A stretch of 64,000 nucleotides of DNA from Mycolicibacterium monacense (GCF_010731575.1 NZ_AP022617.1:1-64000), one strand, 5' to 3'. Counted from the stretch's first letter, positions 47,963 to 57,606 are shown. Translations and numbers: made by a program. The notes: generated by a model from the letters alone, not told the origin.

Positions 47963-49952
47963 TGCCCGCGCGCACAAGGGACACGGCCGGTCATCCCGGT
48001 ACTCCCGTTATACCGGCGGGCCGGATCCGCTTGCCCCGCCGGTGGATCTGCGCGAGGCGCTCGAGCAGATCGGTGAGGACGTGATGGAGGGCAGCTCGCC
48101 GCGGCGGGCGCTGTCCGAACTGCTGCGGCGCGGCACCAAGAACATGCGCGGGGCCGACCGGCTGGCCGCCGAGGCCAACCGGCGGCGCCGGGAACTGTTG
48201 AAGCGCAACAACCTCGACGGCACCCTGCAGGAGATCAAGAAGCTGCTCGACGAGGCGGTGCTCGCCGAACGCAAGGAACTCGCCCGCGCCCTCGACGACG
48301 ACGCGCGGTTCTCCGAGATGCAGATCGAGGCGCTGTCCCCGTCGCCGGCCAAGGCCGTCCAGGAATTGTCGGACTACCAGTGGCGCAGCCCCGAGGCCCG
48401 CGAGAAGTACGACCAGATCAAGGATCTGCTCGGCCGCGAGATGCTCGACCAGCGGTTCGCCGGCATGAAGGAGGCGCTGGAGAACGCCACCGACGAGGAC
48501 CGCCAGCGCGTCAACGACATGCTCGACGACCTCAACGAGCTGTTGGACAAGCATGCGAACGGCCAGGATTCGCAACAGGATTTCGACGATTTCATGGCCA
48601 AGCACGGCGAGTTCTTCCCGGAGAATCCGCGCAACGTCGACGAACTCCTCGACTCGCTGGCCAAACGCGCCGCGGCCGCACAGCGCTTCCGCAACAGCCT
48701 CTCCCCGGACCAGCGCGCCGAGCTGGATGCGCTGGCGCAGCAGGCATTCGGCTCGCCGTCGCTGATGAACGCGCTCAACAAACTCGACTCCCATCTACAG
48801 GCGGCGCGCCCAGGTGAGGACTGGTCGGGGTCCTCGGAGTTCTCCGGCGACAACCCGCTGGGGATGGGGGAGGGCGCGCAGGCGCTTGCCGACATCGGTG
48901 AGCTCGAACAGCTCGCCGAGCAGCTGTCGCAGAGCTACGCGGGCGCCACGATGGACGACGTCGACCTCGACGCGCTGGCCCGCCAGCTCGGTGACCAGGC
49001 CGCCGTCGACGCGCGGACGCTGGCCGAACTCGAACGCGCCCTGATGAACCAGGGCTTCCTCGACCGCGGGTCCGACGGGAAATGGCGGCTGTCGCCGAAG
49101 GCCATGCGTCAGCTCGGGCAGGCCGCGCTACGCGATGTGGCGCAACAGCTTTCGGGCCGCCACGGTGAACGCGACACCCGCAGGGCGGGCGCCGCCGGCG
49201 AGCTGACGGGAGCCACCCGGCCCTGGCAGTTCGGCGACACCGAACCGTGGAACGTCACCCGCACGCTCACCAACGCCGTTCTGCGCCAAGCGGGTTCGAG
49301 CGTACGCGAGATCCCGGTGAGCATCACCGTCGACGACGTCGAGATCTCCGAGACCGAGACCAGGACGCAGGCCGCGGTGGCGCTGCTCGTCGACACCTCG
49401 TTCTCGATGGTGATGGAGAACCGGTGGCTGCCCATGAAGCGGACCGCGCTGGCGCTCAACCATCTGGTGAGCACCCGGTTCCGTTCGGACGCACTGCAGA
49501 TCGTCGCGTTCGGCCGGTACGCCAGGACGGTGACCGCGGCCGAACTGACCGGGCTCGAGGGCGTCTACGAACAGGGCACCAACCTGCACCACGCGCTGGC
49601 GCTGGCCACCCGGCATCTGCGCCGGCACCCCAACGCCCAGCCGGTCATCCTCGTGGTCACCGACGGGGAGCCGACCGCCCACCTCGAGGACTTCGGCGGA
49701 CGTGACGGCGCACAGGTGTTTTTCGATTACCCGCCGCATCCGCGGACCATCGCCCACACCGTGCGCGGCTTCGACGAGGTCGCCCGCCTCGGCGCCCAGG
49801 TGACGATCTTCCGGTTGGGCACCGACCCCGGCCTCGCGCGGTTCATCGACCAGGTCGCCCGCCGCGTGGGCGGCCGGGTGGTGGTGCCCGACCTCGACGG
49901 ACTCGGCGCCGCCGTTGTCGGCGACTACCTGACGTCCCGCCGCCGGCGGTAA
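47955..49952 (+). CDS. VWA-domain protein partner of the AAA ATPase (Rv0959)
   Basis: 665 residues. The long helical, charged N-terminal region (NRRRRELLKRNNLDGTLQEI, DRQRVNDMLDDLNELLDKH) is followed by a von Willebrand A domain at about 470-650 with MIDAS motif DTSFSMVMENRW, and Thr and Asp positions in EQGTNLHHALALA and VILVVTDGEPTAHLED. ATG 47955 overlaps the ATPase stop by 8 bp. With the AAA protein it probably forms a metal-insertion or protein-remodelling complex; the client is unknown. Confidence 0.88.
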   Translation: MADARAHKGHGRSSRYSRYTGGPDPLAPPVDLREALEQIGEDVMEGSSPRRALSELLRRGTKNMRGADRLAAEANRRRRELLKRNNLDGTLQEIKKLLDEAVLAERKELARALDDDARFSEMQIEALSPSPAKAVQELSDYQWRSPEAREKYDQIKDLLGREMLDQRFAGMKEALENATDEDRQRVNDMLDDLNELLDKHANGQDSQQDFDDFMAKHGEFFPENPRNVDELLDSLAKRAAAAQRFRNSLSPDQRAELDALAQQAFGSPSLMNALNKLDSHLQAARPGEDWSGSSEFSGDNPLGMGEGAQALADIGELEQLAEQLSQSYAGATMDDVDLDALARQLGDQAAVDARTLAELERALMNQGFLDRGSDGKWRLSPKAMRQLGQAALRDVAQQLSGRHGERDTRRAGAAGELTGATRPWQFGDTEPWNVTRTLTNAVLRQAGSSVREIPVSITVDDVEISETETRTQAAVALLVDTSFSMVMENRWLPMKRTALALNHLVSTRFRSDALQIVAFGRYARTVTAAELTGLEGVYEQGTNLHHALALATRHLRRHPNAQPVILVVTDGEPTAHLEDFGGRDGAQVFFDYPPHPRTIAHTVRGFDEVARLGAQVTIFRLGTDPGLARFIDQVARRVGGRVVVPDLDGLGAAVVGDYLTSRRRR

Positions 49953-49975
49953 CTTCTCCTCGAACCCGGGCGCGG

Positions 49976-50055
49976 TGCGCTATTGTTTGCTGAATTCACA
50001 GCGTCCGGTCGGGATGGGGAGACCCGCGACGGACGGTCGGGTACGAGGGGAATCG
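49976..50055 (+). promoter_or_regulatory. promoter and structured 5' leader, copy 1
   Basis: A -10-like TATTGT (49981-49986) is followed by TTTGCTGAATTCAC, then a stem CGTCCG (50002-50007) with CGGACG (50030-50035) enclosing a GGG/CCC stem, and GAGGGGAATCG before ATG 50056. The same order of blocks occurs at 51453-51540 before the paralog. Stem sequences differ in places while pairing is kept. Confidence 0.55.
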
Positions 50056-51369
50056 ATGGCGAACCACCGCGCGGAGCCGTGCCGGCCGACCGCTGACCGC
50101 ACACCGCGCGGACGGCTTCGCCGGGCGGTGCTGCCCGCCGCGTTCAGCAGTGTCATCGTCGCCAGCGTCGTCGCCGCGGGTGGTGTCGCAGTCGTGCACC
50201 CGGAGACCGTCGCCTCCACCATGTACGACCTGTCGGCCCTGATCACCGAGGGCAGCTCGACCAATCCGACCGGTGCGGGCATCGAGGACTTCTACCGCGG
50301 CAAGTTCGCCCAGGACGATCAGGTGACGGTGAACTTCTTCACCGGCCCGTTCGGTGTGTACGACGCGCTCACCTCCCGCACCGACGACGCGAACATCGTG
50401 ATGTCCTCGGGTTGGGGTGCGGCGAACGTCAGCCTGCTCCTCACCTACCTCGACGCGACCGGCGGCGACGACCCCGTCGCCACCAACGCCGTCTACGTCC
50501 TCGACAACAGCGTCGCCCGCCCCAACGGCGGGTTCGGCACCCGCTACCCGGTGTTCGCGGTCATCGGGGTCAACCCGCTGCCGACACCGACGTCACCGGG
50601 CGCGCAGGTGATCGACGTCGGCTACGAGTACGACATCAACGGCAACACCCCGGCCTACGTGCTGAACCCGTTCGCGATGGCGAATTCGTTGGCGACGTAC
50701 TTCGACAACCGGCTGAACCAGAACGAGGTGAACCTTCCGGTCGACCCGGAGGGCGACCTCGACCTCAGCGGCGCGCAGTGCGCGGGCGGATGCCCCACCG
50801 AACTGACCGACGGCCAGCAGATCACCGCCGAGATCGACGGCAAGACGGTCGTCATCAAGAAGGTCGGCCAGACCACCTACATCAGCTACCGCCGCGACGG
50901 CCTGCCGCTGCTGCAACCGCTGCGCACGTACGGCGGCGAGGCCGGCAACCGGTTCGCCGACGCGATCGAGGATCCGCTGACCGACATCGTCAACTTCGGC
51001 TATCCCGGTAACGATCCGCTGGCGAATCCGGACGTCTACCGGCCGGCCGCGCTGCTGCCCACCCCGCGCGAGACCGCGACGTTCCTGCGCAATCTCGCCG
51101 ATCCGGACAACAACCGCAGACCGCGCCAGGAAGTCCAGCCGACCGAGGACGAGACCGTTGAGCTCAATGCCGACGAGTCCACCGCGCCGCGGACACGGCG
51201 GTCGAACCACATCGGCACCGTCATCAAGAACACGATCAACCGGTTGACGACCGGGACGTCGAAGAAGACGACCGCGCGGGACGCGGATACGGATGACAAG
51301 GCCACCGACGAGGCCGAGCCGTCCAAGCCGTCTGAGCAGGCCGCGGACGCCGACGCCGCGACCGGCTGA
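50056..51369 (+). CDS. PE-PPE-domain-like exported protein, paralog 1
   Basis: 437 residues. A basic N-terminus is followed by a signal/anchor segment (AVLPAAFSSVIVASVVAAGG). The core (VMSSGWGAANVSLLLTYLDA, DVGYEYDINGNTPAYVLNPF, TTYISYRRDGLPLLQPLRT) resembles the serine-hydrolase-like PE-PPE domain found in mycobacterial PE/PPE proteins, here without a PE or PPE module. SSGWGA stands where a GxSxG elbow would be, so catalysis is uncertain. The C-terminal 90 residues are charged and low-complexity. ATG 50056 with GAGGGGA upstream. A tandem paralog follows at 51541. Confidence 0.6.
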   Translation: MANHRAEPCRPTADRTPRGRLRRAVLPAAFSSVIVASVVAAGGVAVVHPETVASTMYDLSALITEGSSTNPTGAGIEDFYRGKFAQDDQVTVNFFTGPFGVYDALTSRTDDANIVMSSGWGAANVSLLLTYLDATGGDDPVATNAVYVLDNSVARPNGGFGTRYPVFAVIGVNPLPTPTSPGAQVIDVGYEYDINGNTPAYVLNPFAMANSLATYFDNRLNQNEVNLPVDPEGDLDLSGAQCAGGCPTELTDGQQITAEIDGKTVVIKKVGQTTYISYRRDGLPLLQPLRTYGGEAGNRFADAIEDPLTDIVNFGYPGNDPLANPDVYRPAALLPTPRETATFLRNLADPDNNRRPRQEVQPTEDETVELNADESTAPRTRRSNHIGTVIKNTINRLTTGTSKKTTARDADTDDKATDEAEPSKPSEQAADADAATG

Positions 51370-51452
51370 TCGGCGCCTGACCCCGCGAGTATTTGACTTC
51401 GCGCAGACCGCGTTTCGAGTTTGCGCACGCGTCTGTTGATCATGACGTGGTG

Positions 51453-51540
51453 TGCGCTACGTTTTGCTGAATTCACGCCGTCCGGTGCGGAAGTGGGAGG
51501 CCCACGCGGACGGAACGCAATGACATCTCGAGGGGATTCG
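51453..51540 (+). promoter_or_regulatory. promoter and structured 5' leader, copy 2
   Basis: TACGTT (51458-51463) and TTTGCTGAATTCAC match copy 1. The stem CCGTCC (51478-51483) with GGACGG (51508-51513) encloses a perfect GTGGG-AGG-CCCAC hairpin (51493-51505), then GAGGGGATTCG directly precedes ATG 51541. The 51370-51452 segment upstream shows no gene. Confidence 0.55.
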
Positions 51541-52893
51541 ATGGCGAAGCACCGCACTGTGCGCAAATCATCCGGACGTCGGTCGTCGATGGCCAGGCTC
51601 ATGGCACCCGGTGGGCTCGCCGCGGCCGCGGTCGGCGCCACCGGATTGTCATCGGCTCTGATGACCGGCGCGACGACCGCCATCGCGCCGTCGGTCGACC
51701 TGGTCGCGCTGATCACCCCCGCCAACTCGACGTCGCAGATCTTTGCCGGCACGACGTACTACGGCACCGACTACGCCAACCCGCCGCTTTACGGCGAACA
51801 GCAGGTCGTCCCGTTCTTCCTCGGTCCGCAGGGCATCGCGGATGCGATACGTGCCGCCGATGACGATCCAAGGGGCACCGTCGTCCTGTCGTCCGGATGG
51901 GGCGCCGGCCAGACCGGCACCGCGCTGGGGATGCTGTCGCCCGGGGACCGGGACAACATCGACCTGGTCATCCTCGACAACAACACCAACCGCGCGGGCG
52001 GCGGCTTCTGGACCACGTACTCGCCGTTCGCGCCGCTGCTGCTGACGTCGGCCGACCCCACTCCGACCGATCTGGGTGTGCCGGTTCTGGACGTGGCGTA
52101 CGAGTACAACATCAACTCGAGCGCCCCGGTCGACCCGCTCAACCCGTTCGCGCTCGGCAACAGCCTGGTCGCCTATCTGTACGGCTACGGGGCGCAGCAG
52201 ACCGCGATAGTGCCGCCAGCCATCATCGAAGAGGCGAAGGACCAGTCGGACGAGGCGAAGCATTACCACTACGTCCTGGATTCCGAGGGCGAGATCGTCA
52301 GTAAGACGGAGGTGCCCGGCACCACCACCTACGTGACGTTCGAGTCCGACGGCCTGCCCCTCGTCCGTCCGCTGCGTCTCCTGCCGGGCGGTGACATCGT
52401 GGCTGATGCCATCGAGCCGACCCTGACCGAACTGGTCAACGCCGGGTACAACGACGGTCTGGGTATGGAGGACAACCCGGCGATCCCGCTCGACCCCACT
52501 GTCGAGCGCCCCATGAAGCCGGGTTCGTCGCTGACGGCCTTGGACGGTGTGCCGGAGTCAGCGTCAACCGGAGTCGACGCCGGTGCGAAGACCGCGCAAG
52601 AGGATCTCGCCGAGCCGACCAAGCTCGTGACCAAACCGGTCGACGAGGTCGGCAAGCTGCCCGTGCTGTCGACACTCGCCGACGACGCTTCGGAGACGCT
52701 GCTGCCCAATCTGAAGCGGAACACCACCGGCGCCGCGTCTGACGATGACGAGAGCGACGCGCCCGCGAAGGAGCGACCGGGACAGCGGTTCGCCGAGCGG
52801 ATCAACGATGTGGTCAAGAAGGTGACCGGCGCGTCGATCGGGGCGAATACCGACAAGACCGGCGACGCGGCCGGCGGCGACGAAACCGATTAA
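51541..52893 (+). CDS. PE-PPE-domain-like exported protein, paralog 2
   Basis: 450 residues. It aligns with paralog 1 throughout: MAKHR start, hydrophobic segment (MAPGGLAAAAVGATGLSSAL), VVLSSGWGAGQTGTALGML, DNNTNRAGGGFWTTYSPFAP, LDVAYEYNINSSAPVDPLNP, TTYVTFESDGLPLVRPLRLL, and a charged low-complexity tail ending in DETD. The shared SSGWGA and NPFA..NSL blocks support common descent by tandem duplication. Probably exported and envelope-associated. Family assignment is by general resemblance only. Confidence 0.6.
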   Translation: MAKHRTVRKSSGRRSSMARLMAPGGLAAAAVGATGLSSALMTGATTAIAPSVDLVALITPANSTSQIFAGTTYYGTDYANPPLYGEQQVVPFFLGPQGIADAIRAADDDPRGTVVLSSGWGAGQTGTALGMLSPGDRDNIDLVILDNNTNRAGGGFWTTYSPFAPLLLTSADPTPTDLGVPVLDVAYEYNINSSAPVDPLNPFALGNSLVAYLYGYGAQQTAIVPPAIIEEAKDQSDEAKHYHYVLDSEGEIVSKTEVPGTTTYVTFESDGLPLVRPLRLLPGGDIVADAIEPTLTELVNAGYNDGLGMEDNPAIPLDPTVERPMKPGSSLTALDGVPESASTGVDAGAKTAQEDLAEPTKLVTKPVDEVGKLPVLSTLADDASETLLPNLKRNTTGAASDDDESDAPAKERPGQRFAERINDVVKKVTGASIGANTDKTGDAAGGDETD

Positions 52894-53482
52894 CCGGCGG
52901 CGGCCTGCTTGCGCTTCTTGCGCTTGACGGCGACGCTGCCCCACAGCGCGAAGCCGCCGATCCGCACGCACGGCGCGCCCGGGCTGCCCTGACCCGGCAC
53001 GCTGTGGTCGAACGCGCCCATCACCGCGACACCGCGCAGGTCGACGTTGACCTCCGGCGGCACCAGGATCGTCTGACCGCCGAACACCGAATACGCCCGG
53101 ATCTCGACCTCGGGGGCGGTGAAGTCCGCGTAGCGCAGGTCGACGACACCGCCACCAAAGAGAGCCATGGTGGTGAGCCGCCGCGGCACATTCCACCGGC
53201 CCGGCGTTCGAACCCGCTCATGATCGCCAGCAACATCGTCGACGGTGCGGGCCGGCACGGTCCGGTGCCGCGCGGTGTGGTCATCGCGCCCGGGAGGTCG
53301 GCGCTCAACGAGGCGAGTTCGTCATAGGTCTGGGCGGCGTACGCCTTGGTCAACCGATCTTCGTACTCGGTCATCTGGAGGCGACCCTGCGCCGCGGCAT
53401 CAGTGAGCAACTGCGCGACCTGAATCCGATCGGTATCGGCAGCGCGCTTCGAACCGTTCCGCGGCGTTGCAGGTGTGCTCAT
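52890..53482 (-). CDS. DUF1707 protein with LiaF-like C-terminus (one frameshift)
   Basis: About 197 residues in two frames. The N-terminal DUF1707 domain (DTDRIQVAQLLTDAAAQGRL, EYEDRLTKAYAAQTYDELAS) is followed by a beta-rich C-terminal domain (ALFGGGVVDLRYADFTAPEV, SVFGGQTILVPPEVNVDLRG) like LiaF/DUF2154 proteins, ending in a basic KRKKRKQ tail. The frame changes near 53215 within ERRAGRWNVPRR. ATG 53482 chosen. Matches the Rv0966c position. The 253 bp upstream (53483-53735) shows no gene. Confidence 0.75.
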
Positions 53483-53735
53483 CAGAGATGAGCCTACGAC
53501 GAACGCTGGCACATGCAAGAGTGTTGGCTAAACTGTGCCCTCGCCCGCGACGGCGAACCCTGTAGTTGTTCGAAGTTTCCGGGGATTCTCCGCGACCCGG
53601 GCAAATGTCCGCCGCCGTACGCTGGGCTTATGGCGTCATTCGACGCCGAATGTGTAATGTGCCGCGGCCGTTCCGGATTGCTGCGATTTCAACCACATTG
53701 TTCGCCGCGACGGGCCGTCCGCGCGCAGTGGCCGG

Positions 53736-54503
53736 TCAGCCGATCCATCTCGGCGGGCGCTTCTCGAGGAACGCCAGCATGCCCTCGCGCGCCTCTTCGG
53801 AGACGAACAGCGCGGCGGACTGTTCGGTCAGCGCGGCGGCGTCGCGGTCGAACGCCTGCAACAGCGCGGCCGTCGTCAACGCCTTCGAGGCCGCCAACCC
53901 CTGCGGTGAACCACGGCCGATCTGCGCGGCCAGCTCCGCGACCGTTGACTCGACGTCGTCGGTCGCGACAGTCGCCAGTCCGATCCGCTCGGCCTCCTGC
54001 GCGCCGAACGTCTCACCGGTCACGAAATACCGGCCCGCCGCCCGTGGCGTCATCTTCGGCAGCAGCGTCAGCGAGATGATCGACGGCGCGACGCCGATGC
54101 GCGCCTCGGTCAGCGCGAAGGTGCTGCCCGTCCCGGCGACCACGATGTCGCAGGCGCCGACGAGGCCGAGTCCGCCGGCCCGCACATGACCGTCGATCGC
54201 GGCGATCACCGGCACCGGCGACTCGAGGATCGCCCGCAGCGTCCCGGTGAGTTCCCGCGCGCGGTCGACCGCGACGTCACCCGGATCCCGTCCGGCGGCC
54301 TCCCGCAGATCGGCGCCCGCACAGAACGTGCCCCCGGTGTGGCCGAGCACGACGGTCCGCACCCCGGCGTCGGCGGCGGCCCTGCGCAGACCGTCGTGCA
54401 GTTGCTCGACCAGGACGGTCGACAGGGCGTTGCGGTTCTGCGGCGAGTCGAGCGTCAGCCGGGCGACGGGGCCGTCGACGGCGTAGCGGACGAGGGTGCT
54501 CAT
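53736..54503 (-). CDS. echA7: enoyl-CoA hydratase family protein (EchA7-like)
   Basis: 255-residue crotonase. Seen: SPQNRNALSTVLVEQLHDGL, oxyanion-hole loops GGTFCAGADLREAAG and IDGHVRAGGLGLVGACDIV, and EARIGVAPSIISLTLLPKM. The first catalytic Glu position of classical hydratases appears as Gly in GGLGL while the second (TEARIG) is kept, a pattern shared by some methylglutaconyl- or isohexenyl-glutaconyl-type hydratases. It is the last gene of the operon; its ATG overlaps the fadE12 stop by one base. Confidence 0.85.
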   Translation of the reverse strand: MSTLVRYAVDGPVARLTLDSPQNRNALSTVLVEQLHDGLRRAAADAGVRTVVLGHTGGTFCAGADLREAAGRDPGDVAVDRARELTGTLRAILESPVPVIAAIDGHVRAGGLGLVGACDIVVAGTGSTFALTEARIGVAPSIISLTLLPKMTPRAAGRYFVTGETFGAQEAERIGLATVATDDVESTVAELAAQIGRGSPQGLAASKALTTAALLQAFDRDAAALTEQSAALFVSEEAREGMLAFLEKRPPRWIG

Positions 54504-55672
54504 CAGTACGAGCGGGGCAGGCCGAGCGAGGTCTGCGCGACGAAGTTGAGGATCATCTCGCGGCTCACCGGAGCGATGCGCGCGAGCCGGGACGCGGTCA
54601 CCGCCGCCGCGACGCCGTACTCCTTGGTCAACCCGTTGCCACCCATCGACTGCACGGCCTGATCGACCGCGCGCACCGACGCCTCACCGGCCGCGTACTT
54701 CGCCATGTTCGCGGCCTCGGCCGCCCCGGCGTCGTCGCCGCCGTCGTAGAGCGCGGCGGCCTTCTGCATCATCAGCTTGGCCAGTTCGATCTCGATATGG
54801 TTCTGCGCCAGCGGATGTGACAGACCCTGATGGGCGCCGATCGGCGTCTTCCACACCTGTCGGGTCTTCACGTAGTCGACCGCGCGGCCCAGCGCGAAGC
54901 GGCCCATGCCCACCGCGCTGGCCGCACCCATGATCCGCTCCGGGTTCAGCCCCGCGAACAGTTGCGCGATCGCGGCGTCCTCGGAGCCGACGAGCGCATC
55001 GGCGGGCAGGCGGACGTCGTCGAGGAACACCTGGAACTGGTTCTCCGGGCTGATGAGCTCCATCTCGATCTTGGTCCACGTCAGCCCCGGGGTATCGGTG
55101 GGCACGACGAACAGCGCGGGTCGTAGCGACTCCGCCTTTGCCACTCCCTCCCTGTAAGTGCGGCCCACGACGAGCACCGCCTGCGCCTGGTCGACGCCGG
55201 AGATGTAGACCTTCTGGCCGTTGAGGATCCAGTCGCCACCGTCGCGGCGGGCGGTGGTGGTGATCTTGTGCGAATTCGACCCGGCGTCGGGTTCGGTGAT
55301 CGCGAACGCCATGGTGATCGACCCGTCCGCGATGCCGGGCAGCCACCGCCGATTCTGCTCGTCGGTGCCGAACTTGCTGATGATCGTGCCGTTGATGGCG
55401 GGGGAGACCACCATCATCAGCAGCGCCGACCCGGCGGCCGCCATCTCCTCCATCACCAGCGACAGTTCGTACATGCCTGCGCCGCCGCCGCCGTACTCCT
55501 CGGGCAGGTTGACCCCGATGAACCCGAGCTTGCCCGCCTCGGCCCACAGTTCGTCGGTGTGCTCACCGGCGCGGGCCTTCTCGAGGTAGTAGTCCTGCCC
55601 GTAGTTGGCGGCCATCGCCGCCACCGCCTGCCGCAGCGCCTGTTGTTCGTCGGTCTCCACGAATCCGGTCAT
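54503..55672 (-). CDS. fadE12: acyl-CoA dehydrogenase (FadE12-like)
   Basis: 389 residues. FAD-dependent alpha,beta-dehydrogenation of an acyl-CoA. Seen: GKLGFIGVNLPEEYGGGGAG, AFAITEPDAGSNSHKITTTA (flavin/substrate motif), KTRQVWKTPIGAHQGLSHPL, and QSMGGNGLTKEYGVAA at the C-terminal flavin site. ATG 55672 overlaps the accA2 stop as ATGA. Likely acts on a branched acyl-CoA handled by the carboxylase encoded upstream. Confidence 0.9.
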   Translation of the reverse strand: MTGFVETDEQQALRQAVAAMAANYGQDYYLEKARAGEHTDELWAEAGKLGFIGVNLPEEYGGGGAGMYELSLVMEEMAAAGSALLMMVVSPAINGTIISKFGTDEQNRRWLPGIADGSITMAFAITEPDAGSNSHKITTTARRDGGDWILNGQKVYISGVDQAQAVLVVGRTYREGVAKAESLRPALFVVPTDTPGLTWTKIEMELISPENQFQVFLDDVRLPADALVGSEDAAIAQLFAGLNPERIMGAASAVGMGRFALGRAVDYVKTRQVWKTPIGAHQGLSHPLAQNHIEIELAKLMMQKAAALYDGGDDAGAAEAANMAKYAAGEASVRAVDQAVQSMGGNGLTKEYGVAAAVTASRLARIAPVSREMILNFVAQTSLGLPRSY

Positions 55673-57606
55673 GTGTCGTCTCCTTCTGGGCTCTCCACCC
55701 GGGCCAGGACCGTGCCGACCTCGACCTGCTGGCCGGGTGCGACGGTCAGTTCGGCGAGCACACCGTCACCGGGTGCGGTCAGGATGTGTTCCATCTTCAT
55801 CGCCTCGAGCCACACCAGCGGTTGGCCGGCGCTGACGGTGTCCCCGACGGCGGCGCCGACCCGCACCACCGCACCGGGCATCGGCGCGATCAACGATCCC
55901 TGCGCGACGGCGGACTCCGGGTCGGGGAAGCGGGGCAGCGCAACGAATTCCACGGCCCCGAGCGGTGAGTCGACGAACACCGCATCACCGTGGCGGGCGA
56001 CGTCGAACGGGAACTCGACGCCCCCGGAGGCCAGCACCACCCGCTGCGGGGTCGCGGACATCAGGCGCACGTCGTCGTGGTCGCCGAATTGCACACCCGC
56101 GCGGGTGAATCGGTAGCGCACCTCGTGTTCGTCGCCCGCGGCGTCGCGGTACCGCTTGGTCTGGTAGCCGGAGGCCAGATTGCGCCAGCCGCTCGGTGCG
56201 GCCGCGAACACCGTTGCGTCACTGCGGTTCCGGGCGGCATCGGCGAGTGCGGCGGCGAGGACCGACAGTTCGCCCGCCCGGGCGTCGCCGATCGGCGCGG
56301 CGAGTTCGGCCAGGCCGTGGGTGTCGAAGAACGCCGTATCGGTCGCCCCGTCGAGGAAGGCCGGATGCCGCAGCACGTTGACCAGCAGGTCGCGGTTGGT
56401 CCGGACCCCGTGCAACCGCGTGCGCACCAGTGCGTCGGCCAGGATCGCCGCGGCCTGTCTGCGGGTCGGTGCGTACGAGATGACCTTGGCGAGCATCGGA
56501 TCGTAGAAGATCGACACCACCGAACCGTCTTCGACGCCGGAGTCAACCCGCACCGTCGGCGGCACGTGGAAGCGGTGCACCGTGCCCGCCTGCGGCTGCC
56601 AGTTCTTCGCGGGGTCCTCGGCGTAGAGCCTCGCCTCGATGGACGATCCGCGTGACGGCGGGGGTTCGGCGTCGAGCCGACCGCCGTCGGCGACCAGCAG
56701 TTGCAGCTCGACGAGGTCGAGTCCGGTGGTGGCCTCGGTGACGGGGTGCTCGACCTGCAGTCGGGTGTTCATCTCGAGGAAGAAGAACTCGCCCGAGTCG
56801 TCCGCCATGAACTCGACGGTGCCCGCCCCGGTGTAACCGATGGCTTCGGCCGCCAGCCTCGCCGCGTCGAACAGCTTGGCGCGCATGCCCGGTGTGCGCT
56901 CGACCAGAGGCGACGGCGCCTCCTCGATGATCTTCTGGTGCCTGCGCTGGATCGAGCACTCGCGCTCGCCGACCGCCCACACGGTGCCGTGGACGTCGGC
57001 CATCACCTGCACCTCGATGTGGTGGCCGGCGGCGAGGTACCGCTCGCAGAACACCGTCGGGTCGCCGAACGCCGATTGTGCCTCGCGCTGCGCGGCCTGG
57101 ACTTCGCCGGCCAGCGCGCCGAGGTCGCGGACCACCCGCATCCCGCGCCCGCCGCCACCGGCGGAGGCCTTCACCAGGACCGGTAACCGGTCGGCCGTCA
57201 CGGTGGCCGGGTCGAGTTCGTCGAGCACCGGCACCCCGGCCGCGGCCATCATCTTCTTGGCCTCGATCTTGCTGCCCATCGCCGCGACCGCCGCGGCAGG
57301 CGGCCCGATCCACGTCAACCCGGCGTCGCACACCGCTGCGGCGAATTCGGCGTTCTCCGAGAGGAATCCGTATCCCGGATGTATCGCATCGGCGCCGGCG
57401 GCGCGTGCGGCGGCGATCAGCTGGGCGCTGTCGAGGTAGCCGTTGTTGCCCTGCAGCCGAACCCGGGCGTCGGCCTCGGCGACATGCGGGGACTGCGCAT
57501 CGGGTTCGGTGTAGACGGCGACGGTGCCGATGCCGAGGCGGCGGCAGGTGGAGAACACGCGGCGGGCGATCTCCCCGCGGTTGGCGACGAGGACTCTGGT
57601 GATCAT
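55669..57606 (-). CDS. accA2: acyl-CoA carboxylase alpha subunit, biotin carboxylase/BCCP (AccA2-like)
   Basis: 645 residues. The biotin carboxylase part has ITRVLVANRGEIARRVF, NEGY-type HPGYGFLSENAEFAAA, ATP-grasp VLVKASAGGGGRGMRVV, RDCSIQRRHQK-like ERECSIQRRHQKIIEEAP and EMNTRLQVEHPVTE. The C-terminal biotinyl domain has EAMKMEH with Lys604. It carboxylates biotin for the AccD2 partner. ATG 57606 is chosen at MITRVL; the longer frame crosses an intergenic hairpin. The substrate is probably a methylcrotonyl- or geranyl-type acyl-CoA by operon analogy. Confidence 0.93.
   Translation of the reverse strand: MITRVLVANRGEIARRVFSTCRRLGIGTVAVYTEPDAQSPHVAEADARVRLQGNNGYLDSAQLIAAARAAGADAIHPGYGFLSENAEFAAAVCDAGLTWIGPPAAAVAAMGSKIEAKKMMAAAGVPVLDELDPATVTADRLPVLVKASAGGGGRGMRVVRDLGALAGEVQAAQREAQSAFGDPTVFCERYLAAGHHIEVQVMADVHGTVWAVGERECSIQRRHQKIIEEAPSPLVERTPGMRAKLFDAARLAAEAIGYTGAGTVEFMADDSGEFFFLEMNTRLQVEHPVTEATTGLDLVELQLLVADGGRLDAEPPPSRGSSIEARLYAEDPAKNWQPQAGTVHRFHVPPTVRVDSGVEDGSVVSIFYDPMLAKVISYAPTRRQAAAILADALVRTRLHGVRTNRDLLVNVLRHPAFLDGATDTAFFDTHGLAELAAPIGDARAGELSVLAAALADAARNRSDATVFAAAPSGWRNLASGYQTKRYRDAAGDEHEVRYRFTRAGVQFGDHDDVRLMSATPQRVVLASGGVEFPFDVARHGDAVFVDSPLGAVEFVALPRFPDPESAVAQGSLIAPMPGAVVRVGAAVGDTVSAGQPLVWLEAMKMEHILTAPGDGVLAELTVAPGQQVEVGTVLARVESPEGDDT

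Noticed and set aside
51378..51432. Possible hairpin with GCGCAGAC and GTTTGCGC between the two PE-PPE-like genes
   Set aside because: Pairing is short and interrupted, much weaker than the other intergenic hairpins, so no terminator is called.
49976..51540. The twin leaders as a c-di-AMP (ydaO) or other known riboswitch
   Set aside because: They are about 75-85 nt long and lack the conserved blocks I know for ydaO or cobalamin elements.
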